This document shows, piece after piece, positions 24,222 through 35,370 of a stretch of 64,000 nt of DNA. The notes beneath the pieces are model-generated. The model saw nothing but the letters and a program-made list of their open reading frames with translations, searched no databases and was not told where the DNA came from. The stretch comes from Siderastrea siderea (lineage: Eukaryota > Cnidaria > Anthozoa > Scleractinia > Rhizangiidae), in NCBI GenBank assembly GCA_964030785.1, contig OZ034974.1, positions 49,951,955-50,015,954 of the forward strand. Reading direction: 5' to 3'. Position 1 is the stretch's first letter. Each line of letters begins with the position of its first letter. The position numbers and the translations under genes are program-made.

Positions 24222-25277
24222 TTGAGTTCAGGAGTTTTTTTTCATGCAGAATTAAACCCATGTAAAAATAAAAGGCATGTCTATGGTAGTTTCATCATGT
24301 TCTCTACATACACATTTTCAATCTCTTTTTACATAATTTATACAGCTTACTGATGCTGAGGAGAAAATTTTCACCATTACAGAGAAGAAAGGTTTATCCA
24401 TCTCTTTTACAATAATTTAAATATGTATATATGGTTTTGGTGGTAAGGTTATTAACCATGAAAAGTATCTTGTGCCCTTTGTCAAACTTATTTTATATCT
24501 TAGCAAAGACAGCTTAAAAAGGTGAATAGAAAGGGGAAATTGCCGTTTTTTTTTAAATTAATAAATCACCTCTGGGAGAAAAAGTTTTAAGAAGATGCAG
24601 GTCCCCATTAACGTACATGTTATACCTCTTTTTTTAAAGGGGCAAGGTCTGCAATTTGCAAGTATGGGAAAACTGAATTGAAAACGTGAAAAGCTGTAAT
24701 GCCATAGAGAAGAACAGTTGGTCTTGTAACTTTTTTAATCAACCAGTAGATTCCAAAATGTACTTCTGTTGGCCTATGTTATTCAGAATTGCACTTTAAT
24801 ATAGATATCTTTTCATTCATTCGATTTTTTAAAATTATTTTTATGTTGTTCATAACTGAAGGCAATCAACAAGAATTTCCTGGGGTAGCATGACCTTACT
24901 ACTTCTTCATTATTGTGTGATAATCCACATTGCTTTTAAGATTACCAAAAGTACACCTGATTTGACGTATGAATTGGATGGAAGGAGTGATAAGAGAGCA
25001 GATTGTAGGTGAATGTTTGTCCCAAAATTGCTTCCTTCAAGGATAGTTACATCTACTACACAAGTTCGTCTTAAAACAGTTGTCTTGAAATCTATTTGCA
25101 GCATTTAGGTAATTTAAACTTTGTTTTATTTATCCTTTTAGTTGAAAACTCGCCTTCATTTTGCAAGGTGCTTCAGCTAGTTAACACAGTTCTTTCTTAT
25201 TTTTGTTTATCTGTACACCGTATTTCCTCAATTAAGTGCCCACTCTAGATTAACACTTTAAAGAAGCTCCAATAGTT
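24222..25277. other. AT-rich intergenic sequence
   Basis: RAD21 3' UTR/downstream region. I see no supported gene, tRNA or inverted repeat here. Confidence 0.4.
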
Positions 25278-25467
25278 AACAAATAAAAAAGCCAAAACCG
25301 TGCTTTGTTCTGTGATAAAGCACGCAAGGAAGTGACGAGAGCACAAAAGAAGTGTAGGGTGAACACGAGCCGCAGGCGAGTGCTTCTCCCCACTTCTTGA
25401 GTGCTCTAGTCACTTCCTTGAGTGCTTTATCACAGAACAAAGCACGGCTTTGGCTTTTTTATTTGTT
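25278..25467. mobile_element. Large hairpin element
   Basis: Arms AACAAATAAAAAAGCC and GGCTTTTTTATTTGTT are followed by paired CGTGCTTTGTTCTGTGATAA, AAGGAAGTGAC and GAGCAC blocks: a roughly 75-base stem with a 40-base GC-rich loop. A further pair TTATAATAAAG and CTTTATTATAA bounds 25468-25682, so the two may be one composite element. Confidence 0.7.
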
Positions 25468-25682
25468 TTATAATAAAGCTTTGCTCACATTTGTAAAGAA
25501 ACTGGCTTTTAATTGCAAGAAATCAAGTTTTTTTTCACAGCTTGTAAGCGCGCGCAAGAAAGGATTTCAGCTTGCCAGCGCGCGCAGAATGGCGTCACAG
25601 GCTACTCCGTGCATCTGTACTCTGATAAGGCACGCTGTTTCAACCAATCAAAGCGCGCGTTATATTAAAACTTTATTATAAT

Positions 25683-25868
25683 GATCAATATGAAATTTCT
25701 CATCATATCCATACACTATAAAACTTACAGGTCATGAGAACTTAGGAAATGATCACAAAATATGCCCATCTTGATGCTTAAACAAACTCTCCTAACTGGT
25801 ACTCAGCAAACTGTGTGGAGACCAGCAAGGAGAATTTCTATAATTATGCTGGGGCTTAGAGGTTGAAG
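25683..25868. mobile_element. MITE, TTAACCCTTT family, diverged copy
   Basis: Contains the family blocks ACAGGTCATGAGAA, AATGATCACAAA, ACTCAGCAAA and AGCAAGGAGAATTT, ending GGGGCTTAGAGG. Its terminal repeats are decayed. Confidence 0.5.
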
Positions 25869-26360
25869 CACCTTCCCTCGAAGCTGACAACAACTACGAA
25901 CTCTCCAATGAAAAGATGTTTGAAACAGGTTAAAAGTTAATTTACTCCACGATTATTACCAAGGACAATTTTAAATTGTCAAAAACTCAAGCCAGTTTTG
26001 TTGATATGGGAAAGTTTTTGGCGCTTATATGAGGAAATACGGTATTTATTACAAAGTTTTAGCATTTCAGTGTAAATACTTGTACAAATATTTTTAAATC
26101 GCTTTTATCTTGTTATAGTTATTGGAATTATGGATTTCCTCGTACTTGTGCATACTTAGAAGGAAAAGGGATTGTATATGCATGTCCTCCGCGCAGTGGC
26201 TCATTGCAACTGTTTTATTCCATACTATGATAGTTTTAGACACATTTAGTCAGAAGGCTATGTTTAGTGGAAATAATTATTACAGAAAAATGCAGGTTTT
26301 TGATTGTAATATTAAAGTTGAAATCATTCGTTTCATTTAACAGCAAAGGGCAGTCTCAAC

Positions 26361-26648
26361 CAGGGTTCGTACGGGTCCTGGAACTCCTAAAAAGTCCTGG
26401 AATTTCATTATGGCATTTTCCAGGACTGGAAAGTCCTGAAAAATTAATGCAGGTCCTGGAAAGTCCTGGAAATCTATAAACTCTTATAATAATGTTTTCT
26501 TTAAAAACAATTTTCTATAGCATTTTTGTATTTCTATTTCGTAAGGGGTCATTGCTTCAATTACTGTGTATTTGGGAACCCTGGAAAAATCTATCTGAGT
26601 CCTGGAGAAGTCCTGGAAAATTGTTCCTGAAAAAGGGTACGAACCCTG
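26361..26648. mobile_element. hAT-like MITE with CAGGGTTCGTAC ends
   Basis: Inverted ends CAGGGTTCGTAC and GTACGAACCCTG enclose 288 bases with many AAGTCCTGGAA words in the subterminal regions. CTCAAC abuts both ends, consistent with a partly decayed 8-bp duplication. Confidence 0.75.
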
Positions 26649-27162
26649 CTCAACTGATACCGTCTGAGAAACAGCGGTGTTCAATTGAGTGTCATAAAAC
26701 CAGTGTAAATACTCTGGCCAATCACAGCAGACACAAACAACGCGATGAGCCAATCAGAACTCGTAGCAAAGCGTGGGAAAACACGTCCGACCAAGGCAGG
26801 ATTGGTTTTGATTTTACTTAACCAATTACACTGCGGAGAAATGAAAAACCAAAGCAAACTCAAATTACTTTCGACACTCAATTGAAAACTGCCGGAAATC
26901 GTTGAAGACTTCAAAGGTTACCGGTATGTTGTTTTCAAATCTCATTCGCAAAAGGCCCTCCGATAATAAGCCTCCTCCCCCGAATATTACAATGTAAGTT
27001 TACACCCCAAGAACGATAACGGCATGAGGTCCAACACTAGATTCGTACCCAGTCGTTATATATGAGTCTGGGAGAAAGGGAGAGAAGATTGGATTCTATT
27101 GAGGAGCATGGGATGAGTTGGGAAGGGGCAAAGGAAAAATATTTCGTATCGATATTAATTAA

Positions 27163-27757
27163 CTCTTTCCCGTCGAGACTAGTATTTTCCTGACGTTAAC
27201 GTCGGGAACCATTGAACCACTTGTGACGTCATCATTTTTGACGTCACCAAATTGTTTTGATAAGCAGCTAATATAGCAAGGACAGATCCATCAATATGTG
27301 TGTCCATTTTGAATATCGACCAAATTCTGGCACAGCTATACCAGAAAAAACGTGTCCAATTTTGGGTGCAAAGTTGGTGGTAAAATAGGCCAAGTCACCT
27401 AGTTGATCAATGTTCCATTTGCAGGTTTTTTGAAGGACTAAGGCCAAAACGTTTCCAGTGGATAGAAAGGGGATAAAGTGTAGAAGATAAAGGGAAAAGA
27501 AAGGGAGAGAAAAAGGAAAGCAAAAGAAGCGAGAAAAAAATTGGAAATGAATCCGCAAAGTCCAAATTTGGCTTATGCGCATGCGTGAAATCAAAATATT
27601 GTACAATTTACAACAGAAGCTGGCTCAAAATCTAGCTTAATTGTAAGACAATGCTTTTGTAGCAAAGTTTAGTGGCATTTGGCAACATAGCACTCAAAAC
27701 ACCGCTTTAACAGTAAAAAATGCGTTTTTTTAAGGAAAAAAATCGGACGGCAAAGGG
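27163..27757. mobile_element. piggyBac-like MITE (TTAA flanks), 595 bp
   Basis: Ends CTCTTTCCCGTC and GACGGCAAAGGG are flanked by TTAA on both sides (27159-27162, 27758-27761). Shorter relatives lie at 51459-51791 and 56439-56771 and share ACGTTAACGTCGGGAA and GTGCTATGTTGCCAAATG-type blocks. This copy has about 260 extra internal bases, including a purine-rich tract at 27480-27545. Confidence 0.8.
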
Positions 27758-27939
27758 TTAACAAAAAGGATATTTTGTTTCAAATGTGTTTTTTTTCCAT
27801 TAAACCTGATAAATCAACCAAAATCAGTCTCAAACGAATAAGATTTGTCATGATAAACGATTTGAGATATTTTAGTTAACCTCGTTCCCAGGACTTTTTC
27901 CCTTCAAAAAAAGGGAAAAAAAGTACTGTAAAAGAGGTT

Positions 27940-28734
27940 GTCTCAATATTGTGGGTGCTCGTGGAGGACGTTCTTTTCCACGCGAGGTAAATAATGCCGT
28001 ACGATCATTATTTTTGTCGTATTCCATTCCTTCTACTGTGCTTGTATTTCTTGGGAGCATGCAGATCGTATTGCAAGGATGTGCTAAACTCCTCCAATAT
28101 TATGCCCCCCCCCCCCCCCGAAAAATAAGCCCACCAGAAAAGCCTTTTGAACAACTATAAGCCCAGGGTTTATCACCGTAATTTTACGGTATAGATAGCA
28201 TTGATTTGTCCGAAAAGAAGCTGACGTTACAGTAGAAATGAAAACATCCATGCCTCTTGTTCTGTTTTTATTAAGAAATGTAACTTATGCAGCCGGTTAT
28301 ACTTGAAGATTTTTTTTTATAACAAGCTTTTTAAATGCACATTTATGAATATTGCATGACAAAATAAAATAAATGAGGGAATAATTAAACAAAATAATAA
28401 ACCAAAAGCAACTGTCATGTAGTATTGTCTGGCAAGTTTTACACAATTTGGCGCGTTGTTAAATATTTAGTGGTATTAAGGCAAATGAACAACGGGAGGA
28501 TAGACGCGAAAGAGCAGGCAAAAACGTTTTTTTTCCAGCTCTTTCGATCGCACTCCACTATCTGAACGCCTGGAACAGGCTATCTTGTATGTTGCATTTA
28601 AAGAATGACTCCTGTCGAGGGACAAGTTTATTGCTAGAAATAAATTAAGATAAGCATGATTCACAAATCAACTGTAAGTGGGTGGGTCCAAATCGGACCC
28701 ACATAAAGATTACATATAAAGACGTTCACTTTGT
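27940..28734. other. 3' flank of SDR1, shared with SDR2 and SDR3
   Basis: GTGCTCGTGGAGGACGTT, a poly-C run (28105-28119) and an AATAAGCCC block recur at 42210-42480 and 60775-61080, downstream of SDR2 and SDR3. This marks the 3' extent of the ancestral duplicated unit. In this copy a solo arm of the TAGCCTGTTCCAGG hairpin family (about 28525-28587) replaces part of the flank seen in the other copies. Confidence 0.7.
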
Positions 28735-29505
28735 TCATTCTCGATCATCAACTCTCAGCAAACCATTCTCGTCTACGTATAAAGCGCATTTCAGACCCAA
28801 CTTCCATGTCTCTAAGAGCCTCCCGTTCATTGATCTATCAACCTCTAGTACGGCGGGGCAAACTTTCCTAGCCCACTCCTCCCCCGTGATCTGCTTGGCT
28901 AACTCCTCTGGGGACATGGTTTTCTCGTTCATTGGGCTCAAAACGACTCCAGGATCCAGCTGGAAGCTCACCAAAGGCTCTGGAAGCTCTGTTGCGAGGT
29001 TTCTCGAGAATCCTTCTAATCCCCATTTACCAGACACAGCCGCCGTCAGCTTCGCTAAGTTGTTCCTTCCCACCCATGAGGTCACATTACAGACAACACC
29101 CTTGCCAGACGAAATCATGTGAGGGACAAAGTGGCGCGTCGTGTTCGCAGGTCCTTTGATATCCACGTCCACAACTCGGTTGAATTCTTCAGCTGGCAAT
29201 TCCCAGAAGTTCATATGCCTGCCAGCAATAGCAGCATTGTTTATGAGGACGTCTGTTGAACCGAACTTTTTCACGACTTGTTTTGACCACTGACCAACTT
29301 GTTCATCTTGGGTGACATCCACCGCGGCGAAATCACAGCGATCGGCGATGGCACTGAATTCTTGATTTAGTTGCCTTACGATAGACTCCGTTCGACCGCA
29401 GCCAGCGACTTTGTGGCCAAGTCGGAGAAATTCCCGGGCCATAGCATTGCCCAGACCATACGTGGCCCCTGTTATTACAATTACTTTGCTTTGTGAAGTC
29501 TCCAT
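28735..29505 (-). CDS. SDR1: short-chain dehydrogenase/reductase-like protein, intronless
   Basis: 256 residues in one exon. The Rossmann nucleotide-binding motif TGATYGLG is at 12-19, an acidic Asp at 63, NNAA at 89-92, and the expected active-site Ser at 143 (NVTSW). Lys160 aligns with the Lys of YxxxK, but the Tyr position (156) is Ala in this copy (TAAVSGK). The classical SDR core is otherwise complete, including a DPGV segment at 184-187. The open frame continues upstream to 29664, but I chose the ATG at 29505 because it matches the starts of SDR2 and SDR3 and the upstream codons fall inside a hairpin MITE. It is divergent from NM-A, with TE insertions now separating them. Substrate unknown; catalytic competence doubtful. 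Confidence 0.88.
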   Translation of the reverse strand: METSQSKVIVITGATYGLGNAMAREFLRLGHKVAGCGRTESIVRQLNQEFSAIADRCDFAAVDVTQDEQVGQWSKQVVKKFGSTDVLINNAAIAGRHMNFWELPAEEFNRVVDVDIKGPANTTRHFVPHMISSGKGVVCNVTSWVGRNNLAKLTAAVSGKWGLEGFSRNLATELPEPLVSFQLDPGVVLSPMNEKTMSPEELAKQITGEEWARKVCPAVLEVDRSMNGRLLETWKLGLKCALYVDENGLLRVDDRE

Positions 29506-30399
29506 TACCTCCTCCGCCCGTGCACTGTTGCGTTTGCAGCAGAAACGTGGTTTTCTCTTGCGTGATGCACAGGGTCCAGCGGAACGAAGTTCGAGCGGAA
29601 CGTTTAGTTGACAACCGACATAATTTGCTGCTAGCCTGTTCCAGGCGTTCAGATAGTGGAGCACGAGCGAAAAATAACGCGAGCGAAAGAGCGGGAAAAA
29701 AACGAAGGGAGACTGGGGAAGAGGACGAGGGAACTTCCTCTTCCCCAGTCTCTCCTCGTTTTTTCCCGCTCTTTCGTTCGCTTTCTTTTTCGCTCGCGCT
29801 CCACTATCTGAACGCCTGGAACAGAACAGGGTTGTGCCTAAATAATACCGTTCAGAAGGACAGCCGAGGAGTACTAGGAACGACTTTCCGATTCGGCCGG
29901 CTTTCGGAAAATTCTCGGCAAACTGAAACGGTAAGCTTGTGAGGGTCTTGTAAGAATCGAAATGTTTATTTAAAAACCGTGTTTTTGCGTTTGAGACATT
30001 GTCTTAGAAATAATCTATCCTTTGTCACAAGTCTATTCCGTTTTATGTGTATTAACTAGGTTGTGTTGTCCCTCTAGTCGGTATTACCCTAAGAAGTAAT
30101 ACCGCCCAGGGGGACATACAGACATATGAGCTTCTTATACATCATACTTTGAATATTTTTTTGAAGTCATTGCAGGCCTTGCTGATAAGGTATAATGGTA
30201 ACTCGGAAAACTTGACTTATCGTAAATATTTTTAAACTTAGTGCTCTTGCCTTCACCTTTAGGGGGAGGGGGGGGGGTGCAAGGTGTATATATGTATATT
30301 CAGCTTTCATTTACTTTCCACCTGGAGTTCTATATTACACAGTTTCTTTCAGATTATGCTGTTTACAGGTTTCTACTACAACTCTGATAGCTTAACATA

Positions 30400-31075
30400 A
30401 ATATTTTCAGACTTAGTGGTCTTGTCCCTTTGAATGGTATTACCTAAGAATATAGTACCACCTAGAAGGACACATGACTATTCAGCTTGCATGTTGTAGA
30501 TATTCTCATGCTTAGTAGTCTTGTCCCTTTGGCAGATATTACCCAAAGAAATAGTACCATCTGGGGGGACAAACTGTTTGTATTCATGAGTATTCAGCTC
30601 ACATTTCATAAATATCTTCAGACTTAATGGTCTTGTCCCTTTGAGTGGTATTACCTAAGAAAAAATTACCACCAAGAAGGACACATGACTATTCAGCTTG
30701 TATGTTGTAGATATTCTCATGCTTAGTAGTCTTGTCCCTTTGGCAGGTATTACCCAAAGAAATAGTACCATCTGGGGGGACAAACTGTTTGTATTCATGA
30801 GTATTCAGCTCACATTTCATAAATACCTTCAGACTTAATGGTCTTGTCCCTTTGAGTGGTATTACCTAAGAAAATAGTACCACCAAGAAGGACACATGAC
30901 TATTCAGCTTGTATGTTGTGGATATTCTCGTGCTTAGTAGTCTTGTCCCTTTGGCTGGTATTACCTAAGAAAATAGTACCACCCAGAAGGACAGACACAC
31001 AAGGTTCAGCTCGCATGTCACCAAAAAAGAGCCTGCTCGCAGGCTATCATGCTTAGTGGTCTTGTACCATCCATC
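30400..31075. repeat. Tandem ~105-bp hairpin units in the left arm (alternating two types)
   Basis: Units begin CTTGTCCCTTTG and contain GGTATTACC, AAGAAA and TAGTACCACC, ending AGAAGGACA, so each unit is itself a small stem-loop. Two types alternate: one followed by CACATGACTATTCAGC, the other by AACTGTTTGTATTCATGAG, giving a ~210-bp higher-order period. The inverted array is at about 32600-33150. Confidence 0.85.
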
Positions 31076-31738
31076 CTAGATTGAGGTGTCTAATTGCAGT
31101 GTTAAGTATTGTCAGAAAACTCCCACAAAGGTGAATGAGTTAACAGAGGTATCAGCTAAGGGCTATTTGTTAATTCATAAATTCTTGTACATGCAAGCAA
31201 AATTGAAATATTGTGAATGGAATAAAATTATTGTTTGTAAATTGGATTCATTGTTCTGTGTCACTGATGTAGTATTTCATTACAGGAATTGTCCATTTCC
31301 CTTTCATGGAAGGTTCTTTTTGTTGGGGGGGATGGGTTGAGACACCTCCCCTCACCCCACCCCTTGAGAGATTTTATTTTGAGACCTCCACCCACCTCCA
31401 AATTTTTGAGAACATTCCATGGGGGAGGTATGGTTATTTTCTGGAACAACACAGAAGACGAAAACAGAGAATTTTGGTTTATAAAACATATTTAACAAAA
31501 AAATTGTCCTTTTACATCCATTTAATTATTTAATCAATTTCTTCACTTTATCAAGATGGGTGATGACACAACAAGTTCTAATTTTTAGAATGATTACTGA
31601 ATGGCATTCTTAATGTGACTATGTTAACTTTAACATTGCCATGGTTTTCTGAACCCAGTCTTCAGACGTGTGCGTTCCCGCAGTAAAATCGGTGGGAAAA
31701 ATGACTGTTTCGGAGTAGGACTTTCCAATATTCTTAGC

Positions 31739-31898
31739 TTTCCTTGGACACAGCTGAAATTTTGCATGACTGGCCCTCTGGTGGTGAGTTGTTTGTCTCC
31801 ACACTGGAAGAAACGAATAGAGTGATCTCAAAATTCCAGAAAGCCATGATCAGCAAATTCATTGTGAGAAGACTAGACAAAGGCTTTGGTGCCAAAGG
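31739..31898 (+). other. Exon-like coding segment in the foldback loop
   Basis: An acceptor-like TTCTTAG at 31732-31738 and a donor-like AAAG|GTCAGT bracket an open frame of about 53 codons containing DWPSGGELFVSTLEE and FIVRRLDKGFGAKG. It could be a captured host exon or a transposon exon; I do not recognise it. The opposite strand is also open across part of it. Confidence 0.35.
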
Positions 31899-33954
31899 TC
31901 AGTGTTATTGTATTAACCTTAATGGGAAGCTTTAACAATTTTACCTCTCCATTTTCATGTAGTTGGATTTCACTTGAAGGAACTTCATGGTTTTGAAATG
32001 TGCTAATTAATTAATACATTAGCACATTGTTAAATTGCATTGTCTATTTTTTTACAAATGGTGACATGTTTCTTTCGAAAATGCTAAGATTAAGCAGGGT
32101 TTTCATTTTGAGAGAGCATCGGACTGCCGAGTTTCTTGTGGTAAAATTTGAGAGAGTGAGAAACAGTTCCATTAATATTACTGCAACCCCGGGTTAAAAA
32201 TATAATAATTATTTGTGTTGTTCCAGAAAATAACCACACCTCCCCCACGGAATGTTCTTGGAAATTTGGAGGTGGGTGGAGTCTCAGAATACAAAGTTTT
32301 AAAAACTCTCAAGGGGTGGGGTGAGGGGAGGTGTCTCTCACCCCCCCCCCCCAAAAAAAAACCTTCCATGGAAGGGAATGGACAATTCCTGTAATGAAAT
32401 ACTACATCAATGACACAGAACAATGAATCTAATTTTCAAACAATAATTTTATTCCATTCACAATTTTTCAATTTTACTTGTACAAGAAATTTATGAATTA
32501 ACAAATAGCCCTCAGCTGATACCTCAGTTAACCCATTCACCTTTGTGGGAGTTTTCTGACAATACTTAACACTGCAATTAGACACCTCAATCTAGGATGG
32601 ATGGTACAAGTCCACTACGCATGAGATTATTTATGACATGCAAGCTGAAATTAATACCCGTGTGTCCTTCTGGATGGTACTATTTTCTTAGGTAATACCA
32701 GCCAAAGGGACAAGACTACTAAGCATGAGAATATCTACAACATACAAGCTGAATAGTCATGTGTCCTTCTAGGTGGTAATATTTTCTTAGGTAATACCAG
32801 CCAAAGGGACAAGACCATTAAGTCTGAAGATAGTTATGAAATGTGAGCTGAATACTCATGAATACAAACTGGTTGTCCCCCCAGATGGTACTATTTCTTT
32901 GGGTAATACCTGCCAAAGGGACAAGACTACTAAGCATGAGAATATCTACAACATGCAAGCTGAATAGTCACGTGTCCATCTAGGTGGTATTACAGTACTA
33001 TTTACTTAGGTAATACGGTTCAAAGGGGCAAGACCACTAACTTTGATAATATTAATGAAATGTAAGCTGTGAATGCTCGTGAACACGCAGTATGTCCTTT
33101 CACAGATGGTACAATCTTTTTAGGTAATACCAGTCAAAGGGACAAGCACTACTAAGTCTGAAAATATTTATGTTAAGCTATCAGAATTATAGTAGCACAA
33201 TCAGCATAATCTGAAAGAAACTGTGTAATAGAAATCCAGGTGGAAAGTAAATGAAAGCTGAATATACATATACACAGCTTGCACCCCCCCCCCCCCCCAA
33301 AGGTGAAGGCAAGAGCACTAAGTTTAAAAATATTTACGATAAGTCAAGTTTTCCGAGTTACCATTATACCTTATCAGCAAGGCCTGCAATGATTTGAAAA
33401 AAATATTCAAAGTATGATATATAAGAAGCTCATATGTCTGTATATATATGTACCCCTGGGCGGTATTACTTCTTAGGGTAATACCGACTAGAGGGACAAG
33501 ACAACCTAGTTACACATAAAACGGAATAGACTTGTGACAAAGGATAGATTATTTCTAAGACAATGTCTCAATCGCAAAAACACGGTTTTTAAATAAACAT
33601 TTCAATTCTTACAAGACCCCCACAAGCTCACCGTTTCAGTTTCTTTAGTATTTTGGAGTACTTGAGCTAATTTAGCGTCGGCTAACAGAAGTTTGTTTCG
33701 AAGACATTGAACAGTTGGACGCCAATTTCATGTTTAAACAAGCACTATACAAGAATGGGGTGAAGTGTACAGTAAACGTTAAACCTTCTTTCTCGGCCTC
33801 TTTATGCCTGCTTTGAATGCTCAGTCCGCCATATTGGATATTCGCCGGAATTTTCCGAAAGCCGGACGAATCGGAAAGTCGTTCCTAGTACTCCTCGGCT
33901 GTCCTTCTGGACGGTATTATTTAGGCACAACCCTGGAACAGGCTAATTTGCTGC

Positions 33955-34269
33955 GAACTTGCGTTACTCGCGTTACCTATATTTTTACCGCAGGTCAAAT
34001 TACTGTGGGCTCTTAGGATCACTGAGATCGACTTACACTAATGTCCTTACTTTTACTCGGCACTTCGTGCCTCGTTCGGAAAGCGTCGCTTTCCGAAGAA
34101 AAGCCGTTGCCCTTCGGGCATGCTCGTGTTAGGCGACAGTGGAAGAATGGTCTGCGGTTAATAGCAAATTTCAGGTAACTGCTTCATATATGTTACATTA
34201 TAGTGTACCGGGTGCATACCGATATGTATATTGAACTCCACTTATTATTATGTACCAATTTGCTTTTAT
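33955..34269. other. Spacer between the composite element and the minisatellite
   Basis: Contains short palindromic words (CGGAAAGCG/CGCTTTCCG around 34077-34097) but no gene or element I can define. Confidence 0.35.
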
Positions 34270-35036
34270 TACTTTACTTGCTTGAGTCACTTGGCTTACT
34301 TGAGTTGCTTGGCTTACTTGGGTTGCTTGGCTTACTTGAGCTGCTTGGTTTACTTAAGTTGCTTGGCTTACTTGAGCCGCTTGGCTGACTTGAGTTGCTT
34401 GGCTTACTTGAGTTGCTTGGCTTACTTGAGCTGCTTGGCTTACTTGAGTTGCTTGGCTTACTTGAGTTGCTTGGCCTGCTTGAGCTGCTTGGCCTGCTTG
34501 AACTACTTGGCTTACTTGAGTTGCTTGGCTTACTTGAGTTGCTTGGCTTACTTGAGTTGCTTGGCCTGCTTGAGTTGCTCGGCTTACTTGAGTTGCATGG
34601 CTTACTTGAGTTGCTTGGTCTGCTTGAGTTGCTTGGCTTACTTGAGTTGCTTGGCTTACTTGAGTTGCTTGGCTTACTTGGGTTGCTTGGCTTACTTGAG
34701 CTGCTTGGCCTGCTTGAGCTGCTTGGCTTACTTGAGTTGTTTGGCTTACTTGAGTTGCTTGGCCTGCTTGAGTTGCTTGGCCTGCTTGAGTTGCTTGGCT
34801 TACTTGAGTTGCTTCGCTTGCTTGGCTTACTTGAGTTGCTTGGCTTACTTGAGCTGCTTGGCCTGCTAGAGTTGCTTGGCTTACTTGAGCTGCTGCTTGG
34901 CCTGCTAGAGGTGCTTGGCTTACTTGAGTTGCTTGGCTTACACGAGCTGCTTGACCTGCTTGAGGCGCTTGACCTGCTTGAGTTGCTTGCCTTACTTGAG
35001 TTGCTTGGCTTACTTGAGTTGCTTGGCTTACTTAAG
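34270..35036. repeat. 18-bp minisatellite, array 1 (about 43 units)
   Basis: The unit is CTTGAGTTGCTTGGCTTA with single-base variants. Because 18 is divisible by 3 and the unit has no stop in several frames, it creates long spurious ORFs: ELLGLL repeats and YLSCLA repeats on the plus strand, SNSSKP repeats on the minus strand. No start context, splice signal or homology supports a protein. Confidence 0.95.
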
Positions 35037-35049
35037 CTATAATAATAAC

Positions 35050-35088
<39 letters not shown>

Positions 35089-35370
35089 CAACTTTATTTA
35101 AAGAGGGTAAACACGTAACAGTAAAAAACTGAAAAACCAGTGGCCCTCTAATATATAATACAATTAAGAACAAAAATAAAGGTAAATGAAAGTCTAAGAA
35201 TCTAAAATTACAAAATTTAGTTAAGAATACGCTATAATATAAAAACTAGGAAAAATTACTCAAAAAATGACGAAATTGATATAAAAAGAATTTAACTAAA
35301 ATGTAAAATGATCTAAATGTTTGTGGGTGTCCTTAAAATAATCAAACATGGTCTTCTTAAAACTTACTAA
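35037..35370 (-). mobile_element. LINE 3'-tail insertion splitting the minisatellite
   Basis: An (AAT)n tract at 35038-35089 followed by CAACTTTATTTAAAGAGGGT is, on the minus strand, a typical AAATAAAGTTG-(ATT)n LINE 3' end. The rest is AT-rich and non-coding, with the 5' end truncated near 35370 where the minisatellite resumes. Confidence 0.65.

Larger units (their letters stand above)
29827..33935. mobile_element. 4.1-kb palindromic foldback DNA element
   Basis: Ends CAGGGTTGTGCC and GGCACAACCCTG. The left arm (about 29827-31457) and right arm (about 32218-33935) are inverted copies of each other along nearly their full length of about 1.6-1.7 kb, leaving a loop of about 760 bases. GAACAG flanks both ends, consistent with a target duplication of 6-8 bases. 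Each arm carries roughly seven tandem units of about 105 bases. There is no transposase, so it is non-autonomous. The superfamily is unclear; ends and duplication length are closest to hAT. Confidence 0.85.
29632..33945. mobile_element. Composite: TAGCCTGTTCCAGG hairpin MITE split by a 4.1-kb foldback element
   Basis: The outer element starts TAGCCTGTTCCAGGCG at 29632, folds on itself through 29826 (arms around CAGATAGTGGAGC and GCTCCACTATCTG), and its last bases GAACAGGCTA are found only at 33936-33945. ATTTGCTGC flanks the whole (29623-29631, 33946-33954), a perfect 9-bp duplication. So 29632-33945 is one insertion event followed by a nested one. The outer start lies 127 bp upstream of the SDR1 ATG. 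Confidence 0.88.

Noticed and set aside
29411..29611. Plus-strand ORFs over the SDR genes (also near 43789, 44302, 62348 and 62861)
   Set aside because: They are antisense shadows of the SDR reading frames, recurring only because the SDRs are duplicated.
29506..29664. N-terminal extension of SDR1 to 309 residues
   Set aside because: The extra 53 codons run into a hairpin MITE and are absent from SDR2 and SDR3, which start at the equivalent of 29505.
30400..31075. Regularly spaced repeats that could look like a CRISPR array
   Set aside because: Units of ~105 bases repeat over their full length, with no unique spacers, and occur inverted in the other arm of a eukaryotic foldback element.
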